From an uncultured Mailhella sp. (GTDB lineage: Bacteria; Desulfobacterota; Desulfovibrionia; Desulfovibrionales; Desulfovibrionaceae): a DNA stretch of 64,000 nt. The number at the start of each line of letters is the position of its first letter. Position 1 is the stretch's first letter. Below, piece by piece: positions 17,823 to 25,830 of this stretch. Under the pieces are notes generated by a model. It was not told the origin of the DNA. It did no database searches and saw nothing but the letters and a program-made list of their open reading frames with translations. The stretch covers positions 13,202-77,201 of the forward strand of contig CAJTRG010000012.1 in NCBI GenBank assembly GCA_910578585.1, written 5' to 3'. The position numbers and the translations under genes were made by a program.

Positions 17823-18490
17823 TATATTTCTTTCCTTACTAAGATAAAGTTTTCAGAATAATCTAAACCAACTTTTATACCGTTTGTTTTTGAATAAAGT
17901 TTTAAATGCTCTAAAGATCGGGGGTATGTACTTTCACGTAATTCCGATTGGTAAAGTTTCATTGCATTGATTTTATCGTTAATAGTGTCTGTAATATCTG
18001 AAAAAACATTTGGAATAAAAGCAGTTTGCTGTGTAAAAGAATTCCATTCGGTAGAAGAAGGTATTTCCATGAAGTATATTTCTTTAACAGTTTCACCTTT
18101 TATGGGTCTGGCAGCTGTTAAAACAGCTTGAGAGGTAATTTGATGGTCTATGTTAATATCATGTCTGAAATGGGTGAAAATGATATTGGGTTTAATATCT
18201 TCTTTAATTTCTTCAATAGCTTGAATAATGGAAAGAAGCGGGACACTGTCAAAGGCATTGTCAGGAAAATCTAACTGGAAAACTTTTTTTATGCCGATTA
18301 ACGCATTAGCATTTTGCATTTCCTGATAAAGAAGTTCCTGTTCTTTATCGCCTTCGTTTCTTGATGTTTTGCCTTTGCTTAAAATAAGGGTATAGGCTTC
18401 ATCTCCATTTTTTATCATTTTGGAAACTGTTCCAAAACAGCCTAATACTTCATCATCAGGGTGGGCGGCAATAATTAATATTTTATTCAT
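17822..18490 (-). CDS. PIG-L/LmbE-family deacetylase
   Basis: The 222-residue protein has the zinc site AAHPDDEVLGC at residues 8-18 and a later HFRHDINIDHQIT near 106 (H-x-D-x2-x-D-H), typical of N-acetylglucosaminyl deacetylases. It lies between a formyltransferase and pseI. It could remove an N-acetyl from a nucleotide sugar so that another acyl or formyl group can be placed there. It overlaps the upstream gene by eight bases and pseI by one, so it belongs to the operon core. The substrate is inferred from context only. Confidence 0.85.
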   Translation of the reverse strand: MNKILIIAAHPDDEVLGCFGTVSKMIKNGDEAYTLILSKGKTSRNEGDKEQELLYQEMQNANALIGIKKVFQLDFPDNAFDSVPLLSIIQAIEEIKEDIKPNIIFTHFRHDINIDHQITSQAVLTAARPIKGETVKEIYFMEIPSSTEWNSFTQQTAFIPNVFSDITDTINDKINAMKLYQSELRESTYPRSLEHLKLYSKTNGIKVGLDYSENFILVRKEI

Positions 18491-19151
18491 TATTTTTGTC
18501 CTTTATTTCAACAGTGGCAATGAGTTTGCCATTTTCTTTTTTTACATTTTTAAATGAATACAGTATGTTGTTATGATTTAAATACGCATTTGGATAACCG
18601 GGAGCATCAAGCATGCGGATGTAATCGAAGATTTTTTCTAAAGAAGTAAGAGACGATATGTCGCTCTGCGCAGGTGTTCTGCGTTTAAAAACAGTCACTT
18701 CTCCTTGCTGCGGGATTGGTTTTATTTGCTTCTCCATGATTTCGTCAATCATGTCCGCCACAATATTGCCAATTTCAACAAAAAGTTCATGGGCAGGCTT
18801 GTCTTTTAAAGAGAAATCCTTTTTTAAATAAATATTGCCGGCGTCAAGTTCTGCATTGCATTTCAATGCTGTAATTTTTGTTTCGTAAATGCCACGCTCA
18901 ATAAGATTTTGCATTGGACTTCCGCCACGCCCAAAAGGCAAATCTGTTTCATGAAAAATCACACATTCAAAATTTTCATATATTTCAGGAGGAATTCTAT
19001 AAGACCAATGCGGAAAAAAAACATATTGAGGCTTTAGCCGTTGTAAAAGTTCAAAAGTTAAGTCTTCTTTTTTATCTATATAAAATATATCGCTTTTATT
19101 GTATAACTTTGTTGTGTTATATAATTCATTGCAAATTGCTATTACGTTCAT
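18483..19151 (-). CDS. Sugar N-formyltransferase-like protein
   Basis: The 222-residue protein resembles the N10-formyltetrahydrofolate-dependent formyltransferase domain: FFPHWSYRIP near residue 45, IFHETDLPFGRGGSPMQ near 64 and ALKCNAELDAGNIYL near 95, the last giving the catalytic Asp. In methionyl-tRNA formyltransferase the central motif is N-x-H; here the residue at the Asn position appears to be Ile, so the usual Asn-His-Asp triad looks incomplete. Formylated aminosugars are known in bacterial glycans, and pseudaminic acid with N-formyl is plausible here. The ACP gene lies four bases upstream. Function is likely by family; activity is uncertain. Confidence 0.7.
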   Translation of the reverse strand: MNVIAICNELYNTTKLYNKSDIFYIDKKEDLTFELLQRLKPQYVFFPHWSYRIPPEIYENFECVIFHETDLPFGRGGSPMQNLIERGIYETKITALKCNAELDAGNIYLKKDFSLKDKPAHELFVEIGNIVADMIDEIMEKQIKPIPQQGEVTVFKRRTPAQSDISSLTSLEKIFDYIRMLDAPGYPNAYLNHNNILYSFKNVKKENGKLIATVEIKDKNNE

Positions 19152-19155
19152 AATA

Positions 19156-19383
19156 TTATTCTATTAATGAAAGGATTTTTTTTACTTTGTAATAACCTTC
19201 GGCTTTTAAATCAATATCTTCTGGTACAGAGATTCCAAGTTTTTCTTCAAGATGCATGAAAAAAACCATACTGTCTAATGAGTCTAAAATTTTATCTTCA
19301 ATTAAGTCTGTTTGTTCTGTAATTGATACTTCTTTATTGCAGACACTTTTTAAAATTTCTTCTAATTGTTTTATTTTATCCAT
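19156..19383 (-). CDS. Acyl carrier protein, acyl module copy 2
   Basis: This 75-residue ACP has the phosphopantetheine serine at Ser35 within KILDSLDSMVFF, a stretch identical to the ACP at 5990-6232, and EEKLGISVPEDIDL after it. It follows the KASIII gene by nine bases, as in copy 1. It should carry the short acyl chain made by its partner synthase. Confidence 0.85.
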   Translation of the reverse strand: MDKIKQLEEILKSVCNKEVSITEQTDLIEDKILDSLDSMVFFMHLEEKLGISVPEDIDLKAEGYYKVKKILSLIE

Positions 19384-19392
19384 AATTTTTTC

Positions 19393-20298
19393 CTAAAGGT
19401 ATAATATTGTTGTCGCCCATGATAACCCAACACCAAAGCCGCTGGCAAGTATTTTTTTAGGTTCTTTTAATTGTGGCAGTAAATTTTCTAAAGCAAGGGG
19501 GATTGAGGAAGAAATCGTATTGGCATAGTTTTCTAAATCAATGATAAGTTTTTCTTTTGGTATTGAAAGGGTAAGGGCAATATTTTCAAGCATAAATTTA
19601 TTGGCTTGGTGAAAAACAAAATAGTCGATTTCATTGAGTGATAAATTATTCTTTTTTAAACATTCAAAAACTGATTTTTTTACTGTTTTAAGAGCAAATT
19701 CAAAAACAGCTCTGCCATTCATGCGTAAAATTTTATTTTCATCAAGCATTATGGCTTGGGCGTTTTTTCCATTTGTTCCAAAATCAGCAATGCCAATGGT
19801 GTTTGGATTATTAAGGTATGTTACTGTTGCAGCGTCCCCAAAAATTGCCATTGTATTCTTATCGTTTTTATCAATGATTTTTGAATAGCAGTCGCAGGTG
19901 ACAAGCAGCGTATTTTTAAAACTGAATGTTTGCATAAGTGATTTTGCAACTGAAAGCCCATAAACATAACCGGAACAGCCAAGGCTGATATCAAGAGCAA
20001 AAAGGCTTGCAGGCAGTTCCAGTGCATGCTGAAGCAAAGAAGAATTTTGGGGGATTTGTTTTTCAGGGGTTTGGGTTACATATAAAAGGCAGTCAATATC
20101 TTCTCGATGTACTGTATGGGTATTAAAAAGTTTTTTACAGGCATTAACTGCTAAATCAAACGCTTTTTCAGTTTCATCTAAAATATGTCTTGATTTTATT
20201 CCTAACTTTTCAGTTTGAAATTCAACAGGGCAATCGCAAAGCTGGTAAATTTCTGTTGTGGATAAGGTTTTTGTTGGTAAGCTTGAAGTAATAATCAT
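19393..20298 (-). CDS. KASIII-type 3-oxoacyl-ACP synthase, acyl module copy 2
   Basis: This 301-residue paralogue of the gene at 5074-5979 has the same triad at the same positions: Cys108 (ISLGCSGY), His230 (VFHQANKF) and Asn260 (YANTISSSIP). Residues 69-90 are identical in the two proteins, so the pair is closely related. It lies inside the pseudaminic acid operon, overlapping the unknown 186-residue gene by ATGA exactly as in copy 1. It should make a beta-ketoacyl-ACP for the neighbouring acyltransferase (inference); a housekeeping role is unlikely because fatty-acid genes are absent around it. Confidence 0.85.
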   Translation of the reverse strand: MIITSSLPTKTLSTTEIYQLCDCPVEFQTEKLGIKSRHILDETEKAFDLAVNACKKLFNTHTVHREDIDCLLYVTQTPEKQIPQNSSLLQHALELPASLFALDISLGCSGYVYGLSVAKSLMQTFSFKNTLLVTCDCYSKIIDKNDKNTMAIFGDAATVTYLNNPNTIGIADFGTNGKNAQAIMLDENKILRMNGRAVFEFALKTVKKSVFECLKKNNLSLNEIDYFVFHQANKFMLENIALTLSIPKEKLIIDLENYANTISSSIPLALENLLPQLKEPKKILASGFGVGLSWATTILYL

Positions 20299-20855
20299 AT
20301 TTTTTCAACCCATGAAAAATAAATTTTGCCAATTTCTTGGTTTTCTTGTTTGATAGTGCAACAAGTGAGAATGGGCAATGTTTTTGTGAGAGAAATTTCA
20401 ATTACTCCATTTTCGGGTAATTTGATAAGGTCTGTTCGGCTGAAAATCCAGCGTCCTGTTTCTTTATTAAGATAACGGGCATGCAGTTCTTTTATCAGGG
20501 CTACTGCATAAGGAAAAAATGTTTCTTTCGTAATGCTTGTTGTTATTGTTTTTTCATAAAAAATTGCCTGATTAATAATTGCCTGCTCATCATATTTTTC
20601 TCGCTGAAGAGAATTGCTTTGTATTTCTTCGTGTATTGCTATGGTTTTTAATTCTGCATTTTCTTCATATTGAAAAATCGCTTGGGCGTTTTCCATTGTA
20701 GTATTCAAAAAAAAACAATCACTGTAAATGGGGTGGATAAATTTAAACGAAATATTTCTTTGTGCTGATGTTTTTTGCACTAAAAAATTAAAAAGAGTTG
20801 TGCTCTGCAGATAGTTTCTGTTTTCTAAAAATGGCAGTTTATACGTTTTGTTCAT
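20295..20855 (-). CDS. Unknown 186-residue protein of the acyl module, copy 2
   Basis: This is the counterpart of the unknown protein at 4511-5077 and shares NYLQSTTLFNFL near residue 13, FKFIHPIYSDCFFL near 37, TGRWIFSRTDL near 137 and the end GKIYFSWVEK. I do not recognise the family. The first 17 bases overlap the PglD-like gene and the stop overlaps the KASIII start, so the three are tightly coupled. Conserved Asp-Cys and Arg-Trp positions are the best candidates for an active or binding site. Confidence 0.75.
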   Translation of the reverse strand: MNKTYKLPFLENRNYLQSTTLFNFLVQKTSAQRNISFKFIHPIYSDCFFLNTTMENAQAIFQYEENAELKTIAIHEEIQSNSLQREKYDEQAIINQAIFYEKTITTSITKETFFPYAVALIKELHARYLNKETGRWIFSRTDLIKLPENGVIEISLTKTLPILTCCTIKQENQEIGKIYFSWVEKI

Positions 20856-21492
20856 TGGTTTTTCCTATAAATCTCGCAGGGTTGCCTTGATAAATTTGAT
20901 ATTCTTCAACGTTTTTATAGATAACGCTGTTTGAACCGGCCATGGAATATTTTTTTAAAGAAATACTGGAATTAATAGTTGAGTTTGGGGCAATATAAAC
21001 CCCTTCTTCTGTTTGGGTATATCCAGATAAGACTGCATTGGATCCAACATAATTAAATTCTCCAAGAATACAATCATGACCTATATTGGCACCTGAGCGG
21101 ATGGAACAAAAATTATTGATAATGGTAGAATGGTATATTGTTGCATAGGGATAAACAATAATTCCGCTTGAGCCTAATTTACACGATTTAGAAATATGGG
21201 CTTTAGGGTGAATGATATTGGGAAATCGTTCAGGAGGAATAGCTAATTGTTTTAATTTATTATAGCGTTCCTGCATTTTTAAAAATCGTTGCATTGTAAA
21301 TGTAAAATAACAATTCGCTGGAAGTTTTTTCCAATTATCACAAGTTTCTAAAACTGGATAGTTACCAATAACAGTATCTTTTTTTTCAAAATCATTTAAA
21401 TAGCCTATTATTTCAAATTCTCCTATTTCTTCTATAAATTCGGAAATAGTTATGCCGTCTCCATATCCACCTAATATAGCTATTTTTTTCAT
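20839..21492 (-). CDS. PglD/NeuD-like acyltransferase, acyl module copy 2
   Basis: The 217-residue protein has an N-terminal Rossmann-like segment (KKIAILGGYGDG) and a left-handed beta-helix (GIIVYPYATIYHST, IRSGANIGHDCILGEFNYVGSNAVLSG, GVYIAPNSTINSSISL). It is paralogous to 3835-4485. Canonical pseudaminic acid operons use PseH, a GNAT enzyme, to acetylate the 4-amino group. No PseH is seen here, so this enzyme may do the equivalent step with a different acyl group. It starts two bases after the TIM-barrel gene. Confidence 0.75.
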   Translation of the reverse strand: MKKIAILGGYGDGITISEFIEEIGEFEIIGYLNDFEKKDTVIGNYPVLETCDNWKKLPANCYFTFTMQRFLKMQERYNKLKQLAIPPERFPNIIHPKAHISKSCKLGSSGIIVYPYATIYHSTIINNFCSIRSGANIGHDCILGEFNYVGSNAVLSGYTQTEEGVYIAPNSTINSSISLKKYSMAGSNSVIYKNVEEYQIYQGNPARFIGKTNEQNV

Positions 21493-21493
21493 G

Positions 21494-22249
21494 TTATTTC
21501 CTGTTTTTTATAAAATTTATATCTGATATAAAGTCTGCAAGTTCAACTGGGCTGTTTTTTTTCGTTTCAATGGAAATAAAGGAATTAGGATTTATAATTG
21601 AAAATATTTTTTCTATATCATAATTTCCTTCGCCCAAATGCAAGTGTTGGTCTAGGGGGGATTGAATATCTCCGTCTGAAAGATGATACATAAGGGGAGA
21701 AAGTCTTTGAAAATCAACTAAATAGGCATAAGGTTCAATACCCAAAGAATTGGCAGTACAAAGGGCATGTCCTATATCTAAGCAAAAAACGCAGTCTAAT
21801 TCATTCAAAATATTTTGAATTTCATTAATTGTGCTTCCTACACATTTGTATTCAGGTTTTAATGGTGGAATATAGGGTTTATTTTCAATAAGAAAGTTTA
21901 CAGGCTTTATAAGCTTCAATTGCCGAATGGTTTCTTCAGTCGTCCCATTCATGCCCGCATGAACTATGGTATACTGGGCATTGAGTTCTTGACGGAAAAG
22001 TTCTACTTGTGTAAAAACCAATTGATTATATTGAAATTGATTAGGGTCGGATAAATTTATTTTATGTTTAAAATGCGGAGCGTGCAGGATAACTGGGGTA
22101 TCCAGTTTTTTCCATTTTTTTAGTGTATCTAACGTATCAGGCACAACATACAGCTCTATATAATCAAAATAGCCTTGATTATAAAGCTTTTTCGCTTCTT
22201 CATAATAGAAGTCGGTATTGGTCGACCAAAGTTTAAGTCCTAATTTCAT
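21494..22249 (-). CDS. Xylose-isomerase-like TIM-barrel protein
   Basis: The 251-residue protein resembles the sugar phosphate isomerase/epimerase (AP endonuclease 2) superfamily: LGLKLWSTN at the start, YIELYV near 28, PVILHAPHFKH near 50, YTIVHAGMNG near 90, FLIENKPY near 117, VFCLDIGHAL near 150, MYHLSDGD near 184 and FISIETKK near 230, supplying the Glu/His/Asp metal ligands of the barrel. ATG 22249 is preferred to an upstream in-frame codon. It may epimerise or isomerise the altrose precursor, or stand in for a missing step. The role is inferred from position. Confidence 0.7.
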   Translation of the reverse strand: MKLGLKLWSTNTDFYYEEAKKLYNQGYFDYIELYVVPDTLDTLKKWKKLDTPVILHAPHFKHKINLSDPNQFQYNQLVFTQVELFRQELNAQYTIVHAGMNGTTEETIRQLKLIKPVNFLIENKPYIPPLKPEYKCVGSTINEIQNILNELDCVFCLDIGHALCTANSLGIEPYAYLVDFQRLSPLMYHLSDGDIQSPLDQHLHLGEGNYDIEKIFSIINPNSFISIETKKNSPVELADFISDINFIKNRK

Positions 22250-22260
22250 AAAAATAATTT

Positions 22261-22885
22261 TTAAATGTTTTTTTGAAATAAAAACCAATTAGTGTCATCA
22301 TTAATATTTTCATCATTATGATAGAAAAATCCATAATTAACGAGTTTAAGGTCAGAATATTGTTTTAGTATTTCATCGGCAAAATCTCTTTTAAAAAGAC
22401 GGTCAGAATGTCCGCGATAATTTATTTCCACCGGTTGTAAGCTATAATATTCGTGAATAAAAATATATTTGTGAGAAGATTTATATAATTTTTCATAAAC
22501 TTGTTTGAGTTCATTAGGATTAATGTGAATAAGAACTCCGCACGTAAAGGATAAATCATATGTCTTTATTGGGGTATAATCTAATATTGAGGAATTTAGC
22601 ACTTCAACACCTTGAATTTTATTTAATTCAGCACAAGCTTTTTTATTAATTTCAACTGCCACCCGAGAGAGATAGAGAGGGAAAAAGGCGTTCAAGCGCA
22701 ATTAAATTATAGCCAACATTTGAACCAAATTCTATACAACTATTAAGATTGTTAATATTCGAAGTTACTTTTTTCCAAGTGTATAATTTTCGTTGTAATA
22801 TTTTAGTTCCTGAGTTTCTTGTGATGTATTCATTTCCAAATTCGCCAGCCCAAAAATTTTCTTGTTCTGTTTTAAATTGTGACAT
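22261..22885 (-). pseudogene. Pseudaminic acid biosynthesis-associated methylase, frameshifted
   Basis: Two overlapping frames together make one methyltransferase of about 200 residues. The first (from ATG 22885, with AAGGAGA before it) reads MSQFKTEQENFWAGEFGNEY ... CIEFGSNVGYNLIALERLFP and stops near 22652. The second frame resumes with VEINKKACAEL ... DLSFTCGVLIHINPNEL ... NDDTNWFLFQK and ends at 22261. The break lies around 22665-22690, at a CT-rich dinucleotide tract preceded by a T5 run. This family commonly sits in pseudaminic acid loci. Either the gene is broken, is phase-variable by slippage in the tract, or the sequence has a base error. Confidence 0.75.
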
Positions 22886-22901
22886 ATTGTTTCTCCTTAA
22901 G

Positions 22902-23594
22902 TTAAGTCCTATCTGCACTGTGTAAAACCTGATATTTTAATTCTGCCATTTTCCAGTCGTCAATTGTATCAATGTCTTGCACTTCAAGTTCTGAAAGTTC
23001 AAAACCTATGCGTCTAGGTTTATAATTTTTAGTAAAAGCAATATCTTTATACCAATAAAATGAGCCACTATCATGAAAAATAGGCTCTAAATCTTGTGAA
23101 CGAGTTCTCTCGTGTTTTGGATATAAGAAATTAATTTCATTATTATTTGAAAGTTTATATGCTCGTTGAACAGGATAAGAAAAGCGTACAATAGGTATAA
23201 TCATATCTGCATCACTTTTTTTTAATATATTAAATGCTTTTATAACGCTTTGTGGTTGAATAAGAGGGGCAGTAGGATAAATGCAACAAACATATTCAAA
23301 ATTTTTTCCGATAGTTTTATATTGGGAGATTACCTCACATAAAACATCTCTTGTAGTTGCATAATCGTCAGAATTTTTTGCACTGCGCATAAAAGGAACT
23401 TTTGCACCGTATTTTTGCGCAATTTCTGCAATTTCTTCATCGTCGGTTGAAACCATTACTTCCGAAAAAAGACTTGTCTTTAAAGCAGTTTCAATAGAAT
23501 AGGCAATAATTGGTTTGCCGAGAAACTCTTTAATATTTTTCCGTGGAATTCGTTTTGAGCCTCCACGAGCAGTGATAATTGCAATATTATTCAT
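22902..23594 (-). CDS. pseF: Pseudaminic acid cytidylyltransferase
   Basis: The 230-residue protein has the CMP-sialic-acid synthetase start ITARGGSKRIPRKNIKEF (CTP-binding), STDDEEIAEIA near 49 and YPTAPLI near 107, with ELEVQDIDTIDDWKMAE near the end, typical of PseF. It activates pseudaminic acid with CTP to the CMP-sugar used by glycosyltransferases. It overlaps pseC by eight bases. Choice of PseF over NeuA rests on the operon. Confidence 0.88.
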   Translation of the reverse strand: MNNIAIITARGGSKRIPRKNIKEFLGKPIIAYSIETALKTSLFSEVMVSTDDEEIAEIAQKYGAKVPFMRSAKNSDDYATTRDVLCEVISQYKTIGKNFEYVCCIYPTAPLIQPQSVIKAFNILKKSDADMIIPIVRFSYPVQRAYKLSNNNEINFLYPKHERTRSQDLEPIFHDSGSFYWYKDIAFTKNYKPRRIGFELSELEVQDIDTIDDWKMAELKYQVLHSADRT

Positions 23595-24693
23595 GGATGA
23601 TGTCTTTTATCCTTTGCACAATGCTTGTTAAATCTTCATCGCTCATGCTTGGGTACAGGGGCAAAGAAATGCATTTATCATAATAGACTTCGGCTTTTGG
23701 GAAGTCGCCTTTTTTGAAGCCAAGTTTTTGATAATAGGGCTGTAAATGCACAGGAATATAATGTACCTGCAAATTTAAACCTTGCTCTTTGGCTTTATGG
23801 TAAAATTCTTTGCGGTTTTCAACTAAAACCGGGTAAAGGTGGAAGCAGGCACTGGAAAATTCTTTTTCGATAAGGTGGGGAAGTCCGAGATGTTCATTAT
23901 AAAACTGCACAATTTCCCGTCTGCGCTTTTTGAATTGTTCCAGTTTTTTGAGCTGGCTTATGCCAAGGGCTGCCTGAATGTCCGTGAGGCGGTAATTATA
24001 GCCCAGTTCGTGCATCTCGTATTCCCAAGTTTGGAGCATTTCCCCTTCTTTGTGTATGCCATGGGCACGATAGGAAAGAAGCTTTTTATAAAGTTCTTCG
24101 TTATTGGTGGTTATTGCTCCGCCCTCGCCCGTAGTAATATTTTTTACAGGGTGAAAGGAGAAAACAGCCATATCCGAATAGCGGCAAGAGCCGACTTTTG
24201 TATTTTTATAGTCAGATCCTATGGCATGGGCAGCATCTTCCACAATAAAAAGATTATGTTTTTCAGCAAGCTGTCGGATTTTTTCCATATCGCAGGATTG
24301 TCCTGCAAAATGAACAGGAATAATGGCTTTTGTTTTGGAAGTAATTTGTTTTTCTATTTCTTTAACATCAATATTTGCCGTATCGCTTTCAATGTCTGCA
24401 AATTTGACGGAAGCGCCAACAAAACGAGCACAGTTTGCAGAAGATAAAAACGTGATCGGTGAGGTGATAACTTCATCTTCCTGCCCAATTCCTAAAGCCA
24501 GCATGGCAAGGTGAAGTCCGGCGGTAGCATTGGATACGGCAACACAATATTTTGCTCCGGTATAGGCACAAAGGGCTTGTTCAAATTCGCTGACTTTTGG
24601 GCCACAAGTTAAATAATCTGACTGCAAAACTTCGAGTACTGCTTGATAGTCGCTTTCATCTAAAAACTGTTTTCCATAGCTAAAGATTTTCAT
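23587..24693 (-). CDS. pseC: UDP-4-amino-4,6-dideoxy-N-acetyl-L-altrosamine transaminase
   Basis: The 368-residue DegT-family PLP enzyme has Lys184 in SFHPVKNITTGEGGAI, VSNATAGLHLA near 53 and FIVEDAAHAIG near 149. PseC aminates C4 of the PseB product using glutamate. It follows pseB by one base, the usual order. Full length for the family. Confidence 0.92.
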   Translation of the reverse strand: MKIFSYGKQFLDESDYQAVLEVLQSDYLTCGPKVSEFEQALCAYTGAKYCVAVSNATAGLHLAMLALGIGQEDEVITSPITFLSSANCARFVGASVKFADIESDTANIDVKEIEKQITSKTKAIIPVHFAGQSCDMEKIRQLAEKHNLFIVEDAAHAIGSDYKNTKVGSCRYSDMAVFSFHPVKNITTGEGGAITTNNEELYKKLLSYRAHGIHKEGEMLQTWEYEMHELGYNYRLTDIQAALGISQLKKLEQFKKRRREIVQFYNEHLGLPHLIEKEFSSACFHLYPVLVENRKEFYHKAKEQGLNLQVHYIPVHLQPYYQKLGFKKGDFPKAEVYYDKCISLPLYPSMSDEDLTSIVQRIKDIIHE

Positions 24694-24694
24694 T

Positions 24695-25696
24695 TTATTC
24701 TTCGTCTAAATTTTCAATGAGTTTTTGCATATCTTCAACTGAAAGCCACTGGGTATTAGTTCCAGAGTTATAGGAGAAATCATGAGGAACGGCTTTTCCG
24801 CCAAGATCTTTTACACTATTTTTCCACCACAGTAAGTCCGGCTGAATAATATAGTAATCATCAAATTCCAAGGTATGACGGGCATCTTCTGTTGAAATCA
24901 TCTGCTCATGGACTTTTTCTCCGGGGCGTATGCCGATGATATGGGTATCAAGCTTGGGAGCGATGGCTTTAGCCAATTCCATAATACGCATGGAAGGAAT
25001 TTTTTTGACATATAATTCGCCTCCCTGCATGATTTCAAAAGCTTTCATTACAAGCCAGACAGCATTTTCAAGTTTCAGCCAAAAGCGTGTCATGTTGGGA
25101 TCTGTAATGGGTAAACTTGTTTGTCCTTCTTTTACTAAACGCTGGAAAAAAGGAATTACAGAACCACGTGAGCCGGCGACATTACCATAACGAACAACGG
25201 AAAATTTTGTTTGCTTTTTCCCACTATATCCATTGGCAGCAATAAAAAGTTTGTCGGAACAAAGTTTGGTTGCCCCATAAAGATTTATAGGAGAGCTTGC
25301 TTTATCTGTGGAAAGAGCAACAACTTTTTCAACATTATGTTCAAGGCAGATGTCGATAACGTTTTGTGCTCCCATAATATTGGTTTTTATGGCTTCAAAA
25401 GGATTATATTCGCAGGCTGGCACTTGTTTGAGCGCTGCTGCATGGATAACATAATCAACTCCTTCCATAGCAAGGCGCAGGCGTTCTTTATCACGTACAT
25501 CACCAATAAAAAAACGTAATTTGTTGATATGTGGCTGATATTCAGGCATATTACTCATGATAAATTGTTTAAATTCATCACGGGAATAGACAATAATTTT
25601 TTTTACATCAGGATATTGTGCAAGAACTGTTTTGATAAATTTTTTGCCGAAAGAACCTGTTCCGCCGGTTATCAGTATAGTTTTATTGGTAAACAT
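24695..25696 (-). CDS. pseB: UDP-N-acetylglucosamine 4,6-dehydratase (inverting)
   Basis: The 333-residue extended SDR has ITGGTGSFGKKF at residues 9-20, LSTDKASSPINLYGATKL near 128 with the Thr-Asp-Lys and Tyr-x3-Lys catalytic residues, and RYGNVAGSRGSVIPFF near 168. It performs C5-inverting 4,6-dehydration, the first step to pseudaminic acid. First gene of the operon, with a promoter at 25718-25745. The C-terminus KLIENLDEE is complete. Confidence 0.93.
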   Translation of the reverse strand: MFTNKTILITGGTGSFGKKFIKTVLAQYPDVKKIIVYSRDEFKQFIMSNMPEYQPHINKLRFFIGDVRDKERLRLAMEGVDYVIHAAALKQVPACEYNPFEAIKTNIMGAQNVIDICLEHNVEKVVALSTDKASSPINLYGATKLCSDKLFIAANGYSGKKQTKFSVVRYGNVAGSRGSVIPFFQRLVKEGQTSLPITDPNMTRFWLKLENAVWLVMKAFEIMQGGELYVKKIPSMRIMELAKAIAPKLDTHIIGIRPGEKVHEQMISTEDARHTLEFDDYYIIQPDLLWWKNSVKDLGGKAVPHDFSYNSGTNTQWLSVEDMQKLIENLDEE

Positions 25697-25717
25697 AATA
25701 CGTCCTTATTTTTTTTT

Positions 25718-25745
25718 ATGATAAATAAAAATGGGATATTGTCAA
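25718..25745 (-). promoter_or_regulatory. Sigma70-type promoter of the pseudaminic acid operon
   Basis: On the minus strand TTGACA (25740-25745), a 16-base spacer and TATCAT (25718-25723) lie 22 bases before the pseB start. Both boxes are close to consensus. Confidence 0.5.
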
Positions 25746-25776
25746 TAGTCATCATGTGCAATATGCAATTAAAAGT

Positions 25777-25805
25777 AAAAGACCTGCATAGTTTGCAGGT
25801 CTTTT
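25777..25805 (-). terminator. Rho-independent terminator after the dicarboxylate symporter
   Basis: AAAAGACCTGCA (25777-25788) and TGCAGGTCTTTT (25794-25805) form a perfect 12-base stem with a five-base loop, T-rich on both strands. It ends the symporter transcript before the pse promoter. Confidence 0.8.
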
Positions 25806-25830
25806 TAGAGAGTTTTATATAGGTTATAAA

